64,000 nt of DNA, taken from assembly GCF_001428525.1 (NCBI RefSeq), contig NZ_LMHW01000016.1, positions 1-64,000 of the forward strand, in the 5' to 3' direction. The first letter of the stretch is position 1; every line of letters starts with the position of its first letter. Below the pieces are notes generated by a model. That model was not told the origin of the DNA, searched no databases, and saw nothing but the letters and a program-made list of their open reading frames with translations. The position numbers and the translations under genes are program-made. Shown here piece by piece: positions 16,648-26,879 of the stretch. The DNA comes from Flavobacterium sp. Root186. Lineage in GTDB: Bacteria > Bacteroidota > Bacteroidia > Flavobacteriales > Flavobacteriaceae.

Positions 16648-18156
16648 ATGAAAATCAATCACACTTTCTTTCAATTAAAACTTATTTTAATTGGAATTTT
16701 ACTTTTTCAAATCCAAATTGGATTTTCTCAGGAAACCGAAAACTCGGCTTTGTACAAAACCATTATGTCAAAAGATAGTCTTCTTTTTAATATTGGTTTT
16801 AATACCTGCGATATAAAACAATTTGAAAATCTTTATACCGAAGATTTTGAGTTTTATCATGACAAAGACAGCATTTCGGATAAAGCCCGATTTTTAAAAA
16901 CATTGAAAAACGGAATCTGTTCTCCAACAAGAAAATATAACTATCGTAGAGAACTAATTGATGGAAGCACCGAGATTTATCCGTTGTATAAAAATGGTAT
17001 TTTATACGGAGCGATTCAAATGGGAACGCATCGTTTTTATGAAAATACGGCTGGCAGTGCTGAACAGGCCGGAAGTTTTGCCAAATTCACGCATCTTTGG
17101 CTCTTAAAAAATAAAGATTGGAAATTAGCGCGATCATTGAGCTACAATCATCAAATGACAAGTTCGGCACCAAATAAATCGACTCTTTTTGATAATGACG
17201 ATTTAACCGAAAAATGGCTGAAAGAAAACAAAGTGCCAGCCCTTGGAATTGGAATTATAACAGATGGAAAACTTAAACAGGTAAAAGTTTTTGGTGAACT
17301 AAAAAAAGGTGTTACCGCACCATATAATACGATTTGGAACGTCGCTTCTTTAACTAAACCTATTACTGCGATTACTACTCTAAAATTAGTGAGTGCAGGA
17401 AAATGGGATCTTGACGAGCCACTTTATAAATACTGGACTGATCCTGATATTGCAAATGATCCGTATTTAAAATTGCTTACAACGAGAATTGTTTTAAGTC
17501 ATCAAACTGGTTTCCCGAATTGGAGATTTTTAAACGAATCTGGAAAACTGGATTTCAAATTCAAACCCGGAACTCAATATCAATATTCCGGTGAAGGTTT
17601 TGAATATCTGCGAAAAGCGTTGGAGAAAAAATTTCATAAAACATTACAACAACTAGCATCAGAATTGATTTTTGAGTCCTTAAAAATGAATGATACGCAG
17701 CTCGTTTGGAATGATAAAATAGATCTTTCGAGATATGCTATTAACTACGACAACACAGGAAATGCTTATGAACCAACAAAAAATAAAACTGCAAACGCTG
17801 CCGATGATTTATTAACAACTATCGAAGATTACGGAAAGTTTCTTTGCAGTGTTTTAAACAGCGAGGGTTTAAGCAAAAAAGTATTTGATGACATGAACGC
17901 GCATCAGATTACAACTAAAAAAGATAAATATTTTGGTCTTGGTTTTGAGATTTATGATTTAGGAAACGGAGAATATGCTTTATCACACGGCGGGGCAGAT
18001 AAGGGCGTACAAACTCTCTTTTTTATACTTCCAAAAACAAAACAAGGTCTTATTATTTTTACCAATGTTGATGACGGTTATAAAATTTATATAGATTTAC
18101 TCTTGCATTATCTTGGAGAAAATGGGCAAAAACTAATCGATATCGAAACGAAATAA
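16648..18156 (+). CDS. secreted serine hydrolase (beta-lactamase fold) with N-terminal DUF4440/NTF2-like domain
   Basis: A 502-residue exported protein. The frame opens at 16603, but the ATG at 16648 starts a clean signal peptide (MKINHTFFQLKLILIGILL...GFSQ), so it is chosen. An NTF2-like domain (about 30-165, SLLFNIGFNTCDIKQFENLYTEDFEFYHD) precedes a class C beta-lactamase/PBP-type domain: Ser234-x-x-Lys237 (SLTK), Tyr313 in YSG and His447-Gly-Gly. The YSG in place of the more usual YxN is a mild deviation. Substrate unknown; peptidase or esterase activity is likely. The N-terminal domain is homologous to the separate protein encoded immediately downstream. Confidence 0.85.
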   Translation: MKINHTFFQLKLILIGILLFQIQIGFSQETENSALYKTIMSKDSLLFNIGFNTCDIKQFENLYTEDFEFYHDKDSISDKARFLKTLKNGICSPTRKYNYRRELIDGSTEIYPLYKNGILYGAIQMGTHRFYENTAGSAEQAGSFAKFTHLWLLKNKDWKLARSLSYNHQMTSSAPNKSTLFDNDDLTEKWLKENKVPALGIGIITDGKLKQVKVFGELKKGVTAPYNTIWNVASLTKPITAITTLKLVSAGKWDLDEPLYKYWTDPDIANDPYLKLLTTRIVLSHQTGFPNWRFLNESGKLDFKFKPGTQYQYSGEGFEYLRKALEKKFHKTLQQLASELIFESLKMNDTQLVWNDKIDLSRYAINYDNTGNAYEPTKNKTANAADDLLTTIEDYGKFLCSVLNSEGLSKKVFDDMNAHQITTKKDKYFGLGFEIYDLGNGEYALSHGGADKGVQTLFFILPKTKQGLIIFTNVDDGYKIYIDLLLHYLGENGQKLIDIETK

Positions 18157-18186
18157 TTCCCAAAATCGATATATAAAATTATAGCT

Positions 18187-18663
18187 ATGCCAAAAATGAT
18201 AAATATATTAGTTCTCTTTATGTTATTTCTAAAAAGAGAAGCTATCGCACAAACAAATTCAGAAATTATTAAAATGGATCTTTTAAAAACTGAAATTATT
18301 AAAATGGACAGTTTACTTTTTGATATTGCATTCAATCAATGCGATGCTGCTCTCTTTAAAAAAATAATTTCAGAAGATATTGAGTTTTACGATGATCGAT
18401 CCGGATTGAATATCTCGCAGGCAAATGAAATCAAATCGCTGATTTCAAAATGCGAGAGCCCCGAAAAATTAACTAGAAAATTAAATTCCTGTACAATTGA
18501 TAAATTAGGTGATTTTGGAGCTGTACAATTAGGAGAACATACCTTTTATGTTAATGGTGTTCCAAAAGGAACCGGGAAATTTGTTCATATTTGGGAAAGG
18601 AATGGTAAAGATTGGAAATTAAAACGAATTGTGAGTTACGAGCATAGACCTTATAAAAACTAG
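18187..18663 (+). CDS. secreted NTF2-like (DUF4440) protein
   Basis: A 158-residue protein with a probable signal peptide and a single NTF2-like domain. MDSLLFDIAFNQCDAALFKKIISEDIEFYDD closely matches the N-terminal domain of the preceding serine hydrolase, and KFVHIWERNGKDWKLKRIVSY matches KFTHLWLLKNKDWKLARSLSY. The gene therefore looks like a duplicated copy of that domain freed of the catalytic part. Near residues 25-40 the stretch EIIKMD occurs twice, an in-frame tandem duplication of about 33 bases. It follows the hydrolase by 30 bases and is probably cotranscribed. Function unknown; such domains bind small ligands or act in stress proteins. Confidence 0.75.
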   Translation: MPKMINILVLFMLFLKREAIAQTNSEIIKMDLLKTEIIKMDSLLFDIAFNQCDAALFKKIISEDIEFYDDRSGLNISQANEIKSLISKCESPEKLTRKLNSCTIDKLGDFGAVQLGEHTFYVNGVPKGTGKFVHIWERNGKDWKLKRIVSYEHRPYKN

Positions 18664-18885
18664 CTTTTAGTTGATACTCAAATTCTTTTTTAGTAAAGTG
18701 AATGAAAAAAATCTTTGATTGTTGAAACCAAATCGTAATTCAATCGTCTAACATTTTAAGCGCCTGGATTTATTCAAGTAAAAAAAATCGTACTTTCGAT
18801 TTCATTTTATTGAATATCTAGTTCTTAGAAGTTTCAATCATCAATCAAAACGCATCATTCATTAACTAAACCCATAACCATCATT

Positions 18886-20343
18886 ATGAAAAAATCAATC
18901 AAACTAATTGCACTTTGTACAATATTGCAGTTATTTACAATAACTCTTTTTGCGCAGGACAAAGCAAAACAAATCGAAGATCTTTTAGCCAAATACACTG
19001 AATACGGGCAATTTAACGGATCTGCTTTGGTGGCAGAAAACGGAAAAGTAATCTTTAAAAAAGGTTTTGGTTTGGCGAATATGGAATGGAATATTGCAAA
19101 TCAACCCGACACAAAATTCAGATTGGGTTCTATCAGCAAACAATTTACAGCGTTTTTAATTGTAAAACTGGCTGAAGAAGGAAAACTAAAACTAGATGTT
19201 CCAATCACAACTTATTTACCGGATTATCCAAAAGAAAATGGCGACAAAATAACCATTCATCATTTGCTTACGCATACATCCGGAATTCCGAATTATACTT
19301 CTGTTCCAAACTTTCTTAGAGAAAAAAGCCGTAATCCGAGTACTCCTGAAGAGTTTGTAAAAACGTTTAATAAACTGCCTCTGGATTTTAAGCCTGGCGA
19401 AAAATTTAGTTACAGTAATTCTGGTTACTTTTTATTAGGTTATATTATTGAAAAAATTACAGGTAAAACATACGAGCAATATTTACAGGAAACTATCCTC
19501 ACACCTTTAAAACTGGTAAATACAGGTTTTGACCATAGTGAAGTTATACTTAAAAACAGAGCGGCCGGTTATGAAAAACAAGGCAAAAACTTTGTAAACT
19601 CTTCTTTCATTGACATGAGCATTCCGTATGCGGCAGGCTCTTTATACTCAACCGTAGAAGATTTATATCTTTGGGATCAGGCACTTTATACTACTAAACT
19701 ACTTTCAGAAAAATCAATGGAATCTTTATTTAAATCTTACATCTCGTTTGGGAATGAATCTTATGGATATGGATGGTTTTTATCTGAAGAAAAAATTGGT
19801 GATAAACAATATAAAATTATAGAACACGGTGGAGGAATTAATGGATTTAATACGGTCATTTCCCGCATACCTGCTGACAAAAATTTAGTTGTTTTACTGA
19901 ACAATACAGGCGGAACGGTTTTAGGCGAAATGAATGAAGCTATTCGTAACATTCTATACAATCAGCCCTATAATCAGGCCAAAAAATCAATGGCACTTGA
20001 ACTTTTAGATGTTTTTAAAGAAAAAGGGACATCTGCCGGTATAGATACTTATAAAAAATTAAAAAGCGACCCAACTTATGGTATCAAGGAAGGCGACATG
20101 AATAATGTTGGTTACCAATTATTGCAAACCGGAAAAAAGAAAGAAGCTATTGAAATTTTTAAAATTAATGTTGAAGCTTTCCCAAAATCAGGAAATGTTT
20201 ACGATAGTTTAGGTGAAGCTTATTTAGCCGATGGAGATAAAAAACTGGCCTTTACTAATTACTCAAAATCAGTTGAACTTGATCCTTCAAACGAAAATGG
20301 AAAAAAAATATTAGAAGAACTTTCAAAAAATAAAGCGAAATAA
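18886..20343 (+). CDS. secreted serine hydrolase (class C beta-lactamase/PBP4*-like) with C-terminal TPRs
   Basis: A 485-residue exported enzyme. Signal peptide MKKSIKLIALCTILQLF...FAQ; then the catalytic domain with Ser82-Ile-Ser-Lys85, Tyr176-Ser-Asn178 and His314-Gly-Gly, the complete triad of motifs. Residues about 365-485 form TPR-like helices (NVYDSLGEAYLADGDKKLAFTNYSKSVELDPSNENGKKILEELSK). This architecture is common in Bacteroidota and is often labelled beta-lactamase, but hydrolysis of peptides or esters is equally likely. Its own terminator follows at 20367. Confidence 0.88.
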   Translation: MKKSIKLIALCTILQLFTITLFAQDKAKQIEDLLAKYTEYGQFNGSALVAENGKVIFKKGFGLANMEWNIANQPDTKFRLGSISKQFTAFLIVKLAEEGKLKLDVPITTYLPDYPKENGDKITIHHLLTHTSGIPNYTSVPNFLREKSRNPSTPEEFVKTFNKLPLDFKPGEKFSYSNSGYFLLGYIIEKITGKTYEQYLQETILTPLKLVNTGFDHSEVILKNRAAGYEKQGKNFVNSSFIDMSIPYAAGSLYSTVEDLYLWDQALYTTKLLSEKSMESLFKSYISFGNESYGYGWFLSEEKIGDKQYKIIEHGGGINGFNTVISRIPADKNLVVLLNNTGGTVLGEMNEAIRNILYNQPYNQAKKSMALELLDVFKEKGTSAGIDTYKKLKSDPTYGIKEGDMNNVGYQLLQTGKKKEAIEIFKINVEAFPKSGNVYDSLGEAYLADGDKKLAFTNYSKSVELDPSNENGKKILEELSKNKAK

Positions 20344-20366
20344 TTTTTAGAAAATCTTTTAAAATC

Positions 20367-20413
20367 AACTCCGGTAAAATCGATTTAAAATCTGTTTTAT
20401 CGGAGTTCTTTTT
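20367..20413 (+). terminator. terminator of the serine hydrolase gene
   Basis: Inverted repeat aactccggtaaaa / ttttatcggagtt, 13 pairs with one G-U, then a T-rich run (cttttt). It lies 24 bases past the stop at 20343. Confidence 0.75.
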
Positions 20414-20495
20414 GTTATAACTTGTAACATTCAAACTTGATAATTTATCATAAAAAATATTATTTTAGCCGTACCCAAAACAACTAAAATAACCT

Positions 20496-20942
20496 ATGAA
20501 AAATCTAAAGAAGCACGCTTTTCTGGCTTTATATCTATGCCTTTTAATTCCAACTATTTGTATTTCGCAAAATCCGCCGCCTCCGGCAATGCCTTCACAG
20601 CAAAATAAGATTATTGTAGACAAAATCATCGAAGCCGCACATTACAAAACGTATGTAATTGATTTTTGTTTAGCTAAAATAAACGAGGCTTCGGCAAAGG
20701 AAGGCTGGAACGAACAAAAAGCAATGGAAATTACGGAAAGCATCAACTACAAAAATTTTAGAGATGCGATCTACAATCTTTTTGTTGTGTATGATGAAGT
20801 GGAGTTAGAAACTTTGTTAAAAGCATACGAGAAAGATACAGCGTATCAAAGCCAAAATATTATGACTACAAGTAAAGTCCTTACTAATAATTTGAACATT
20901 TTTGCAAATGATATTGTGAAAGGGAAGTATATTTCTAAATAA
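20496..20942 (+). CDS. small secreted protein of unknown function
   Basis: A 148-residue protein with a signal peptide (MKNLKKHAFLALYLCLLIPTICIS) and a Pro-rich segment (QNPPPPAMPSQQ) just after it. The remainder is helical and acidic/basic mixed (KIIEAAHYKTYVIDFCLAKINEASAKEGW). I do not recognise a family. It has no clear operon partner and ends before a strong terminator at 20983. The reading frame is convincing because of the signal peptide and coding-like composition. Confidence 0.7.
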   Translation: MKNLKKHAFLALYLCLLIPTICISQNPPPPAMPSQQNKIIVDKIIEAAHYKTYVIDFCLAKINEASAKEGWNEQKAMEITESINYKNFRDAIYNLFVVYDEVELETLLKAYEKDTAYQSQNIMTTSKVLTNNLNIFANDIVKGKYISK

Positions 20943-20982
20943 GGTTCTGAGATACTAAGGCGCTAAGTTTTTTTTAAATTTT

Positions 20983-21020
20983 AAAAACCTTTATCAAACA
21001 TCAATTTGATAAAGGTTTTT
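20983..21020. terminator. bidirectional terminator
   Basis: Perfect 16-bp stem aaaaacctttatcaaa / tttgataaaggttttt with a 6-base loop between the convergent genes ending at 20942 and 21044. Confidence 0.88.
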
Positions 21021-21043
21021 TTATATCACAAACTTTGTAAAGT

Positions 21044-22744
21044 TTACTTTAACAAAATAACTGTGGCTTCGTGTTGATCTTTTGTTCCTGATATTTCGTA
21101 AATAAACTGCTTGTTTAGGCTATCATTCACTATTACTTTTAATTTATAATTTTCAATACCTTTTCCTTCTGCGATCAGATAAACTATATAATTATCATCA
21201 AAATCTGTAGGAAAATCATCTACATTCCATTTTACATTTTTGCTTTCTGGTATTATCGAAACTACTTCAGCAGGAATGCCTTGATTGTGTAATCTCAACT
21301 TCAACAACAATTCATTATCAGTAAAATTTGGTTCAAATATTGCCTTCAAATTAGGCGAATTCAGCTCTAAAACATCATCAATATATTTTCCTTTTAACGC
21401 AGGAATTTCAGATATTCCTAAAAAAGGCTTTTTATCATCTTCTTCATAATGAGGAGATTGTTTAAAATCCCTTAAAATCATCCTTTGCAAATCGCTTCTT
21501 TTTAATTTGACTCTCCGTAATCTTCCTTTAGCATTTTCATATCCCTTTTCAATATACAGATCATCTCCCGTTTCTTCCACATATAAAACTGAAAATTCGA
21601 TAATGGAATCTGCTACTTTCTCAGTTTTTAAAAATATGTTTCTAAAATTAAAAGCATTGGTTGGTAATTGCAATACCGTATTTGTATCAATAGTTTTTAA
21701 AGACTCTACTATTTTTTCATTTTTTTCTCTAAGAACTTTATTTGAATATTCTAAATCCATTTCTTTTTTTATTCTAACCTCCCAATAATGCATTGAAGTC
21801 AAAACAATTGCGCATACTGGAATAAGTAATAAATAGTATTTGCCTTTAATTCCAGTTTGTTTTTCTTTGTAAACTACTGTATTAGAAACAGAATCGTGCC
21901 AATTTCCTTTTCCTAAAAATGAAAGCGGATCAAAAGGAATATTTCTGCTCAGGGATCTTTTAAAAACAGTCAAAGCAGAAACTTTTGCACCATTTTTATC
22001 TGTAACTCTGCTTTCTGTCAAAAATTTACCGGGTGTTGCCTGAAAAAGACTTTCAAATACAAAATAAAAAAGAGTACCAAAGAAAAGGACAAGAACCGAT
22101 GGGAAAATTTGTCTGTTAAATAATATTTCAATACTTCTAAAATCCGATTGAAATTCTTTACTACGTGCAAAAACTAATAGGAATTGAAAACCAATAATTC
22201 CAAAAATTACTGCATCAAAAATAAAATGAAATAAACGCTGCCATTTACTTGCTTTAAAATAAGATATTTCAGTAGTTCGAGTATAAACAAGAGTTTCAGA
22301 ATCTATTTCTTTTAATTTATTCAGATAAAGAGTGCTTTTGTAAAAAAGGTAAAGTATAAAAATTCGCAGCCCTAGTAGACCAATGCTATATACAATTTCA
22401 ATCCCACTAAGCGGTTGTTCAGGATAGAAAATGAAATAAAAATGGAGTAAAACAATATAACTCTTGCTTATTAATAAAACAGGAAAAGCGAAACGTAAAA
22501 GTCTGATCTCTTTTTCTTTTGAAAGATAAAAAGCAAGAGCTCCAATGAAAACCATGATATTAAAAAGTAATGACCAGGAATTTCCACTTATCCACAAAAT
22601 ATCATCGCCAATAATTAATAAATTATAATTAAACTGATATAATATAGAAGAAAACGTTTGGTTAATATCATCGTAAAAAAATTGAAGTATTAATCCTGAA
22701 AGTGAAATCAATAAGGCAAGAAGCGTAATTATTTTTTTATACAT
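21044..22744 (-). CDS. RDD family membrane protein
   Basis: A 566-residue integral membrane protein. Four to five hydrophobic segments lie in residues 1-135. An RDD domain follows at about 165-310 (KWQRLFHFIFDAVIFGIIGFQ, then FQATPGKFLTESRVTDKNGAKVSALTVFKRSLSRNIPFDPLSFLG), with the Arg and Asp residues that name the family largely kept. Another segment lies near 300-320. The last 240 residues are predicted soluble and contain no known domain. RDD proteins are linked to transport or ion exchange, but the function is not known here. It is 57 bases from the acylase gene in the same direction. Confidence 0.78.
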   Translation of the reverse strand: MYKKIITLLALLISLSGLILQFFYDDINQTFSSILYQFNYNLLIIGDDILWISGNSWSLLFNIMVFIGALAFYLSKEKEIRLLRFAFPVLLISKSYIVLLHFYFIFYPEQPLSGIEIVYSIGLLGLRIFILYLFYKSTLYLNKLKEIDSETLVYTRTTEISYFKASKWQRLFHFIFDAVIFGIIGFQFLLVFARSKEFQSDFRSIEILFNRQIFPSVLVLFFGTLFYFVFESLFQATPGKFLTESRVTDKNGAKVSALTVFKRSLSRNIPFDPLSFLGKGNWHDSVSNTVVYKEKQTGIKGKYYLLLIPVCAIVLTSMHYWEVRIKKEMDLEYSNKVLREKNEKIVESLKTIDTNTVLQLPTNAFNFRNIFLKTEKVADSIIEFSVLYVEETGDDLYIEKGYENAKGRLRRVKLKRSDLQRMILRDFKQSPHYEEDDKKPFLGISEIPALKGKYIDDVLELNSPNLKAIFEPNFTDNELLLKLRLHNQGIPAEVVSIIPESKNVKWNVDDFPTDFDDNYIVYLIAEGKGIENYKLKVIVNDSLNKQFIYEISGTKDQHEATVILLK

Positions 22745-22801
22745 TAAAATAAGGAGTTAGGTTTCAAAAATAATCAAAATATTTTGGCAATATAGTTAAT
22801 G

Positions 22802-25189
22802 CTAATGTTTCGGTTTCAAAACCAGTTTAGTTGAAGTTTTTATAATCTCCTCTTTATTTAGTTTCATTTTTCTGAATTTTCCGGCGTTGTACATTTCGGC
22901 CTGATCGCTGTAATGTTTACTGAACGGATTTCCGGATTGTCCTGTTGGCAAAATACTCCAACTATTTTCAATATCTGAGAAATCTACAATTCTTCTGGTT
23001 GAAGGGCCGCCTTTTACATAATACTTTCCTTCATTAGTTAAACCAAAAAATAAATTATTGATTACTTCATTTGAACCCGGCGAAGCAAAAGGCCCAACGT
23101 TGAATAAACCACGAAGCGCAGCCACTTTTCCTAACGGATGTTCGTGCTCAACGGTGTGAACTTCTCCCCATTTCCAATCGGTAATTGTGGTTCCTAATTG
23201 TTTTTGAAGTGCCGAAATAGCTTGATGAAACGATTTAGAAACGATATCTTTTCTGGTTTCTTTTACATTTTTTGTTTTGATATTATCCCACCAAACCGAG
23301 TTTTCATTTTTAACTTGATTGGCAATAACTTGTTTTCCGATAGAAATCCCTAAAAACATATTAAAATTGTCTTCGCCCATTTCGTCTTCAAAAGTATTTT
23401 TTAAATAGAGATAAATCCATTTGTTGTAAATCGTTGGCGCAACATCTTCTAAATTGGTTGTTCCTTTCCATGATTTTAAAATCTTTACAGCTTCTTTTTC
23501 TGATGCCGAAATTGAATTAAGATCAATATTCGAAATTAGGTTTTGAACTGTTCCAACTGCAACCTCAGAAGTATTATCATAAATCATTTTACTGATGGCT
23601 TCTTTATCCCAATCGGATTTTGCATCCATTAAACCTGAAATTCTTTTCGCACGATCTTCCGGCAGATAATAACCCGGATATAAAAATCCGTCAACTGGTT
23701 CCGGCTGATTATTAGCAGAATATACATAACCCCATTTCGGATTTTCAGCCGATGGATTTTTCGAAAAATCTAAATATTCTACAATATCATCTTTTCCGCT
23801 TGAACCGTCTAAAATTAAATGCGTATTTACGCCTTTATTGTGTTTATATAATTTCCCTGTCGCCCACCAGCCAACATTTCCTTTGGCATCGCCATACATT
23901 ACATTTAATCCAGGCGCAGCAATTAAGCTTGCTGCTTTTTTAAAATCATCTCTGTTTTTAGCATGCGAAAGACCATAAGCGGCATCTAAAATTTGAATTG
24001 GCTGATGCGTGTAAGTCCACAACATTGCAATGGGATGTTTGCGATCCAATCTTTCCAGTAAATCATTCATAATTGGCCCGTGTCGGCTAGATTTAATGGT
24101 TAGCACAACATCCGAAGTATCTTTTACTTTAATCGTTTTTTTTCTGATTTCGTAATTGGCAAAACCAGTCGGCGTTTGATATTGATTGGAATCTCCGTCT
24201 TTATTTTTTTCCTGATAAAAATCGATATCATCATTTTCAAACATCGTTAAACCATAGGCATAATCACGATTATGTGCCAATAACGGAAATGGAGTGCCCG
24301 CCAGATAACAGCCGTACAATTCATGTTTCGGGGTTACGATATGTGCTTCGTACCAAGTTGCCGGCTGAGAAAATCCAATATGCGGATCATTGGCAAAAAT
24401 TACTTTTCCACTCTTTGTTTTATGTGGTCCCGCAACCCAGCTGTTACTTCCAATAAATGGCGGAATTGGCGATTTGTCCAACAATGCTGTTATCGATTTT
24501 GAAACAGCGGTATAATCTTCAATATTTTCTTTTGAACTTTTTATTTGCGTCGTGTTGAATTCGCCTTCAATTCCTAAATCTTTCAGATATTCGGAACCGA
24601 ATTTATTACGAATATCGGTTAATAAAGGATCTGTTTTTTGAGCCATAGCAAAGCTGAAAGACATGTATCCAAAAATATTATAAACATCCTTTATTGTGAA
24701 TTTTTCTTTTTTTACTCCCACCAATGTAAATTCAATTGGTGTCGTTCCTTCTTCTAAATATTGATTTATTCCGTCCAGATAAGCTTGTGTCAATTTATAA
24801 CTTTCACTGTTTTTGTCCAATTTGGCAATCGCTTTCGCTGAAGCTTCTTCAATACCAATTCCGGCAAAAAAGGTATCATTTTTAAGAGCTACAGATCCGA
24901 AGATTTCTGATAATTTACCCGGGGCAATTCTGCGGAGCAATTCCATCTGCCATAATCTTTCCTGAGCGTGAACGTATCCAAGCGCCGTCATAGCATCTTT
25001 TTCAGAATCGGCATAAATGTGAGGAACACCATATTCATCAAAATATACTGTGGTTTGTTTTTGGAGATTTTTCAATTCTATTTCTCCTTCATATTTAGGT
25101 TTCAAATGAAAAATATAAGCACATAAACCAATTCCAAGTGCAACAACAAGCAACACTAAAACCAACAGAAATTTTTTAAATCTTCTCAT
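22802..25189 (-). CDS. penicillin acylase family protein
   Basis: N-terminal-nucleophile hydrolase of about 795 residues that cleaves amide bonds. The precursor matures by self-cleavage; the nucleophile is Ser248 in GSNSW, preceded by the linker SPIPPFI. The open frame begins at 25237, but the ATG at 25189 gives MRRFKKFLLVLVLLVVALGIGL, a clear membrane or signal segment, and is preferred. ANDPHIG after the nucleophile and the C-terminal HPLGK-like and PGSNEVINN regions are typical. Family members cleave penicillins or acyl-homoserine lactones, among others; substrate here is unknown. Divergent from the AsmA-like gene at 25307. Confidence 0.9.
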   Translation of the reverse strand: MRRFKKFLLVLVLLVVALGIGLCAYIFHLKPKYEGEIELKNLQKQTTVYFDEYGVPHIYADSEKDAMTALGYVHAQERLWQMELLRRIAPGKLSEIFGSVALKNDTFFAGIGIEEASAKAIAKLDKNSESYKLTQAYLDGINQYLEEGTTPIEFTLVGVKKEKFTIKDVYNIFGYMSFSFAMAQKTDPLLTDIRNKFGSEYLKDLGIEGEFNTTQIKSSKENIEDYTAVSKSITALLDKSPIPPFIGSNSWVAGPHKTKSGKVIFANDPHIGFSQPATWYEAHIVTPKHELYGCYLAGTPFPLLAHNRDYAYGLTMFENDDIDFYQEKNKDGDSNQYQTPTGFANYEIRKKTIKVKDTSDVVLTIKSSRHGPIMNDLLERLDRKHPIAMLWTYTHQPIQILDAAYGLSHAKNRDDFKKAASLIAAPGLNVMYGDAKGNVGWWATGKLYKHNKGVNTHLILDGSSGKDDIVEYLDFSKNPSAENPKWGYVYSANNQPEPVDGFLYPGYYLPEDRAKRISGLMDAKSDWDKEAISKMIYDNTSEVAVGTVQNLISNIDLNSISASEKEAVKILKSWKGTTNLEDVAPTIYNKWIYLYLKNTFEDEMGEDNFNMFLGISIGKQVIANQVKNENSVWWDNIKTKNVKETRKDIVSKSFHQAISALQKQLGTTITDWKWGEVHTVEHEHPLGKVAALRGLFNVGPFASPGSNEVINNLFFGLTNEGKYYVKGGPSTRRIVDFSDIENSWSILPTGQSGNPFSKHYSDQAEMYNAGKFRKMKLNKEEIIKTSTKLVLKPKH

Positions 25190-25306
25190 ATTTTGCAAGA
25201 GTATAAACAGTAAATGTTTGTAAAATGATGTAATCAAAAAGAAGAATAATGTAAAAATCCTCCTTTTTAAAAGCCTAAATTTATGTATTTAAAATCAATC
25301 CTATAA

Positions 25307-26863
25307 ATGTCAATATATAAAAAAATAGCAATCGGCTTAATTTCTCTTTTCCTGCTTTTAATTTTTGCCAATATTGGTTTGAATTACTGGATTAAAAAAC
25401 AGCTTCCGATTATTATTCACGAGAAAAACAAAACGGTCTATAATATCAATTACGAAAAAATTGAAGTTTCTATTTTTTCCCGAAATATTTACGCACAGAC
25501 ATTATTAGTGAGTCCGAAGAATCAGCCTAAAGACAGCAAAAATGGGCTTTTCTCTAAAATTGAATCCATTACAATAAAACATTTTAATATTTGGGATTTG
25601 GCTTTCCGTGATATTATTCAGGCTGAAAGTATCATTATCAATAAACCTCGGGTAATTTTATATAAAAAAGGCGAAAAATTATTGAATAACAGCAAAAGTA
25701 TTAAAAGCGAAATCTTTGAACCTTTTCGCAAAATTGTCGCTGTTTCGAATATTTACTTAAATGACGGAACGGTCGATATTGTTTCTTTAGATACCGAAAA
25801 ACCTATTTTCAGCATCAAAAAAATCATACTGAAATTAGAAGGAATTTTATTGACAGATGCCACTTTAAAAGAAAAAATTCCGCTGCAGTATAAAAGCTAT
25901 ACATTGGTTATTGATAGTTTATTTTACCGACCAAGCGCTTTTTATCATATTAATATTGGCAAAATCAGTACCGAGAAAAACTTTTTAAAAATCAACAATT
26001 TCTCTAATCTTCCGCAATTTAACCGGCCAGATTTTATTAAACGACTGGATAAAGAAAAAGATATTTACACGCTGAAATTCGATTCGGCTCAAGTTTCAAA
26101 AATGGATTGGGGGTTCAAGAATGATCGTTTTTTCTTTAAGGCAAATTCACTTGTAATCAATCATTTTGATGCGAATATCTACCGTGGAAAAATGCCAAAA
26201 GATGATTTGAGCAAAAAATATCTTTACAATCATTTACTCCGAAATATAAAATTCCCGCTTCAAATTGACACTTTACAGGTTTTGAAATCGAAATTGGTCT
26301 ATGAAGAAGAAATTGATTTCTCCAAAGGTCCGGGAGTTTTAAATTTCGACAAATTTAACTTGCAGGCAACCAATCTGCGAAGTGGTTTTGGTTTGAAAAA
26401 AACGGATGACGTAAAAATTAAAATCAAATGTATTTTCATGAAAACTTCGCCTCTTGATGTCGATTGGAGTTTTAATGTTCTGGATAAAAGTGACGGTTTT
26501 CACATTCAGGGTGTAATCTCAAATTTTGATGTGAGAGCGATGGGACAATTCAGTAAACCTTATATGAATGCTACATTTACTGGAGCTTTTCATAAATACC
26601 GCTTTAATTTCTATGGAAATGATAATGTTTCAAAAGGAAATGCTTCTTTAGATTATGACGATCTAAAAGTAAAATTATACAAAAAGAAACATCCTGAAAA
26701 AGAAGCAAAACTTAAATCAGCAATTGCTAATCTACTGGTCAAAAATGATTCTAAAGACAAAGCCAAAACCGCCGATGTTGAAGTAGAAAGAATTCAGGAA
26801 AAATCATTCTATAATTTTTTATGGAGAAGTATTGCAGAGTCTTTGAAGAAGATTTTGATATAA
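25307..26863 (+). CDS. AsmA/DUF748-like membrane-anchored protein
   Basis: A 518-residue protein with one N-terminal membrane anchor (residues about 5-25) and a long beta-rich periplasmic part: repeated amphipathic strands such as TLLVSPKNQ, IIINKPRVILYKKG, SNIYLNDGTVDIVSLDT and FHIQGVISNFDVRAMGQF. The pattern is that of the AsmA/DUF748 group, which form long grooved proteins bridging the envelope for lipid transport. Similarity is judged by composition and pattern, not by a firm motif. Its C-terminal 60 residues are Lys-rich. Divergent from the penicillin acylase gene. Confidence 0.6.
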   Translation: MSIYKKIAIGLISLFLLLIFANIGLNYWIKKQLPIIIHEKNKTVYNINYEKIEVSIFSRNIYAQTLLVSPKNQPKDSKNGLFSKIESITIKHFNIWDLAFRDIIQAESIIINKPRVILYKKGEKLLNNSKSIKSEIFEPFRKIVAVSNIYLNDGTVDIVSLDTEKPIFSIKKIILKLEGILLTDATLKEKIPLQYKSYTLVIDSLFYRPSAFYHINIGKISTEKNFLKINNFSNLPQFNRPDFIKRLDKEKDIYTLKFDSAQVSKMDWGFKNDRFFFKANSLVINHFDANIYRGKMPKDDLSKKYLYNHLLRNIKFPLQIDTLQVLKSKLVYEEEIDFSKGPGVLNFDKFNLQATNLRSGFGLKKTDDVKIKIKCIFMKTSPLDVDWSFNVLDKSDGFHIQGVISNFDVRAMGQFSKPYMNATFTGAFHKYRFNFYGNDNVSKGNASLDYDDLKVKLYKKKHPEKEAKLKSAIANLLVKNDSKDKAKTADVEVERIQEKSFYNFLWRSIAESLKKILI

Positions 26864-26879
26864 AAGCATCTACGTCAAT

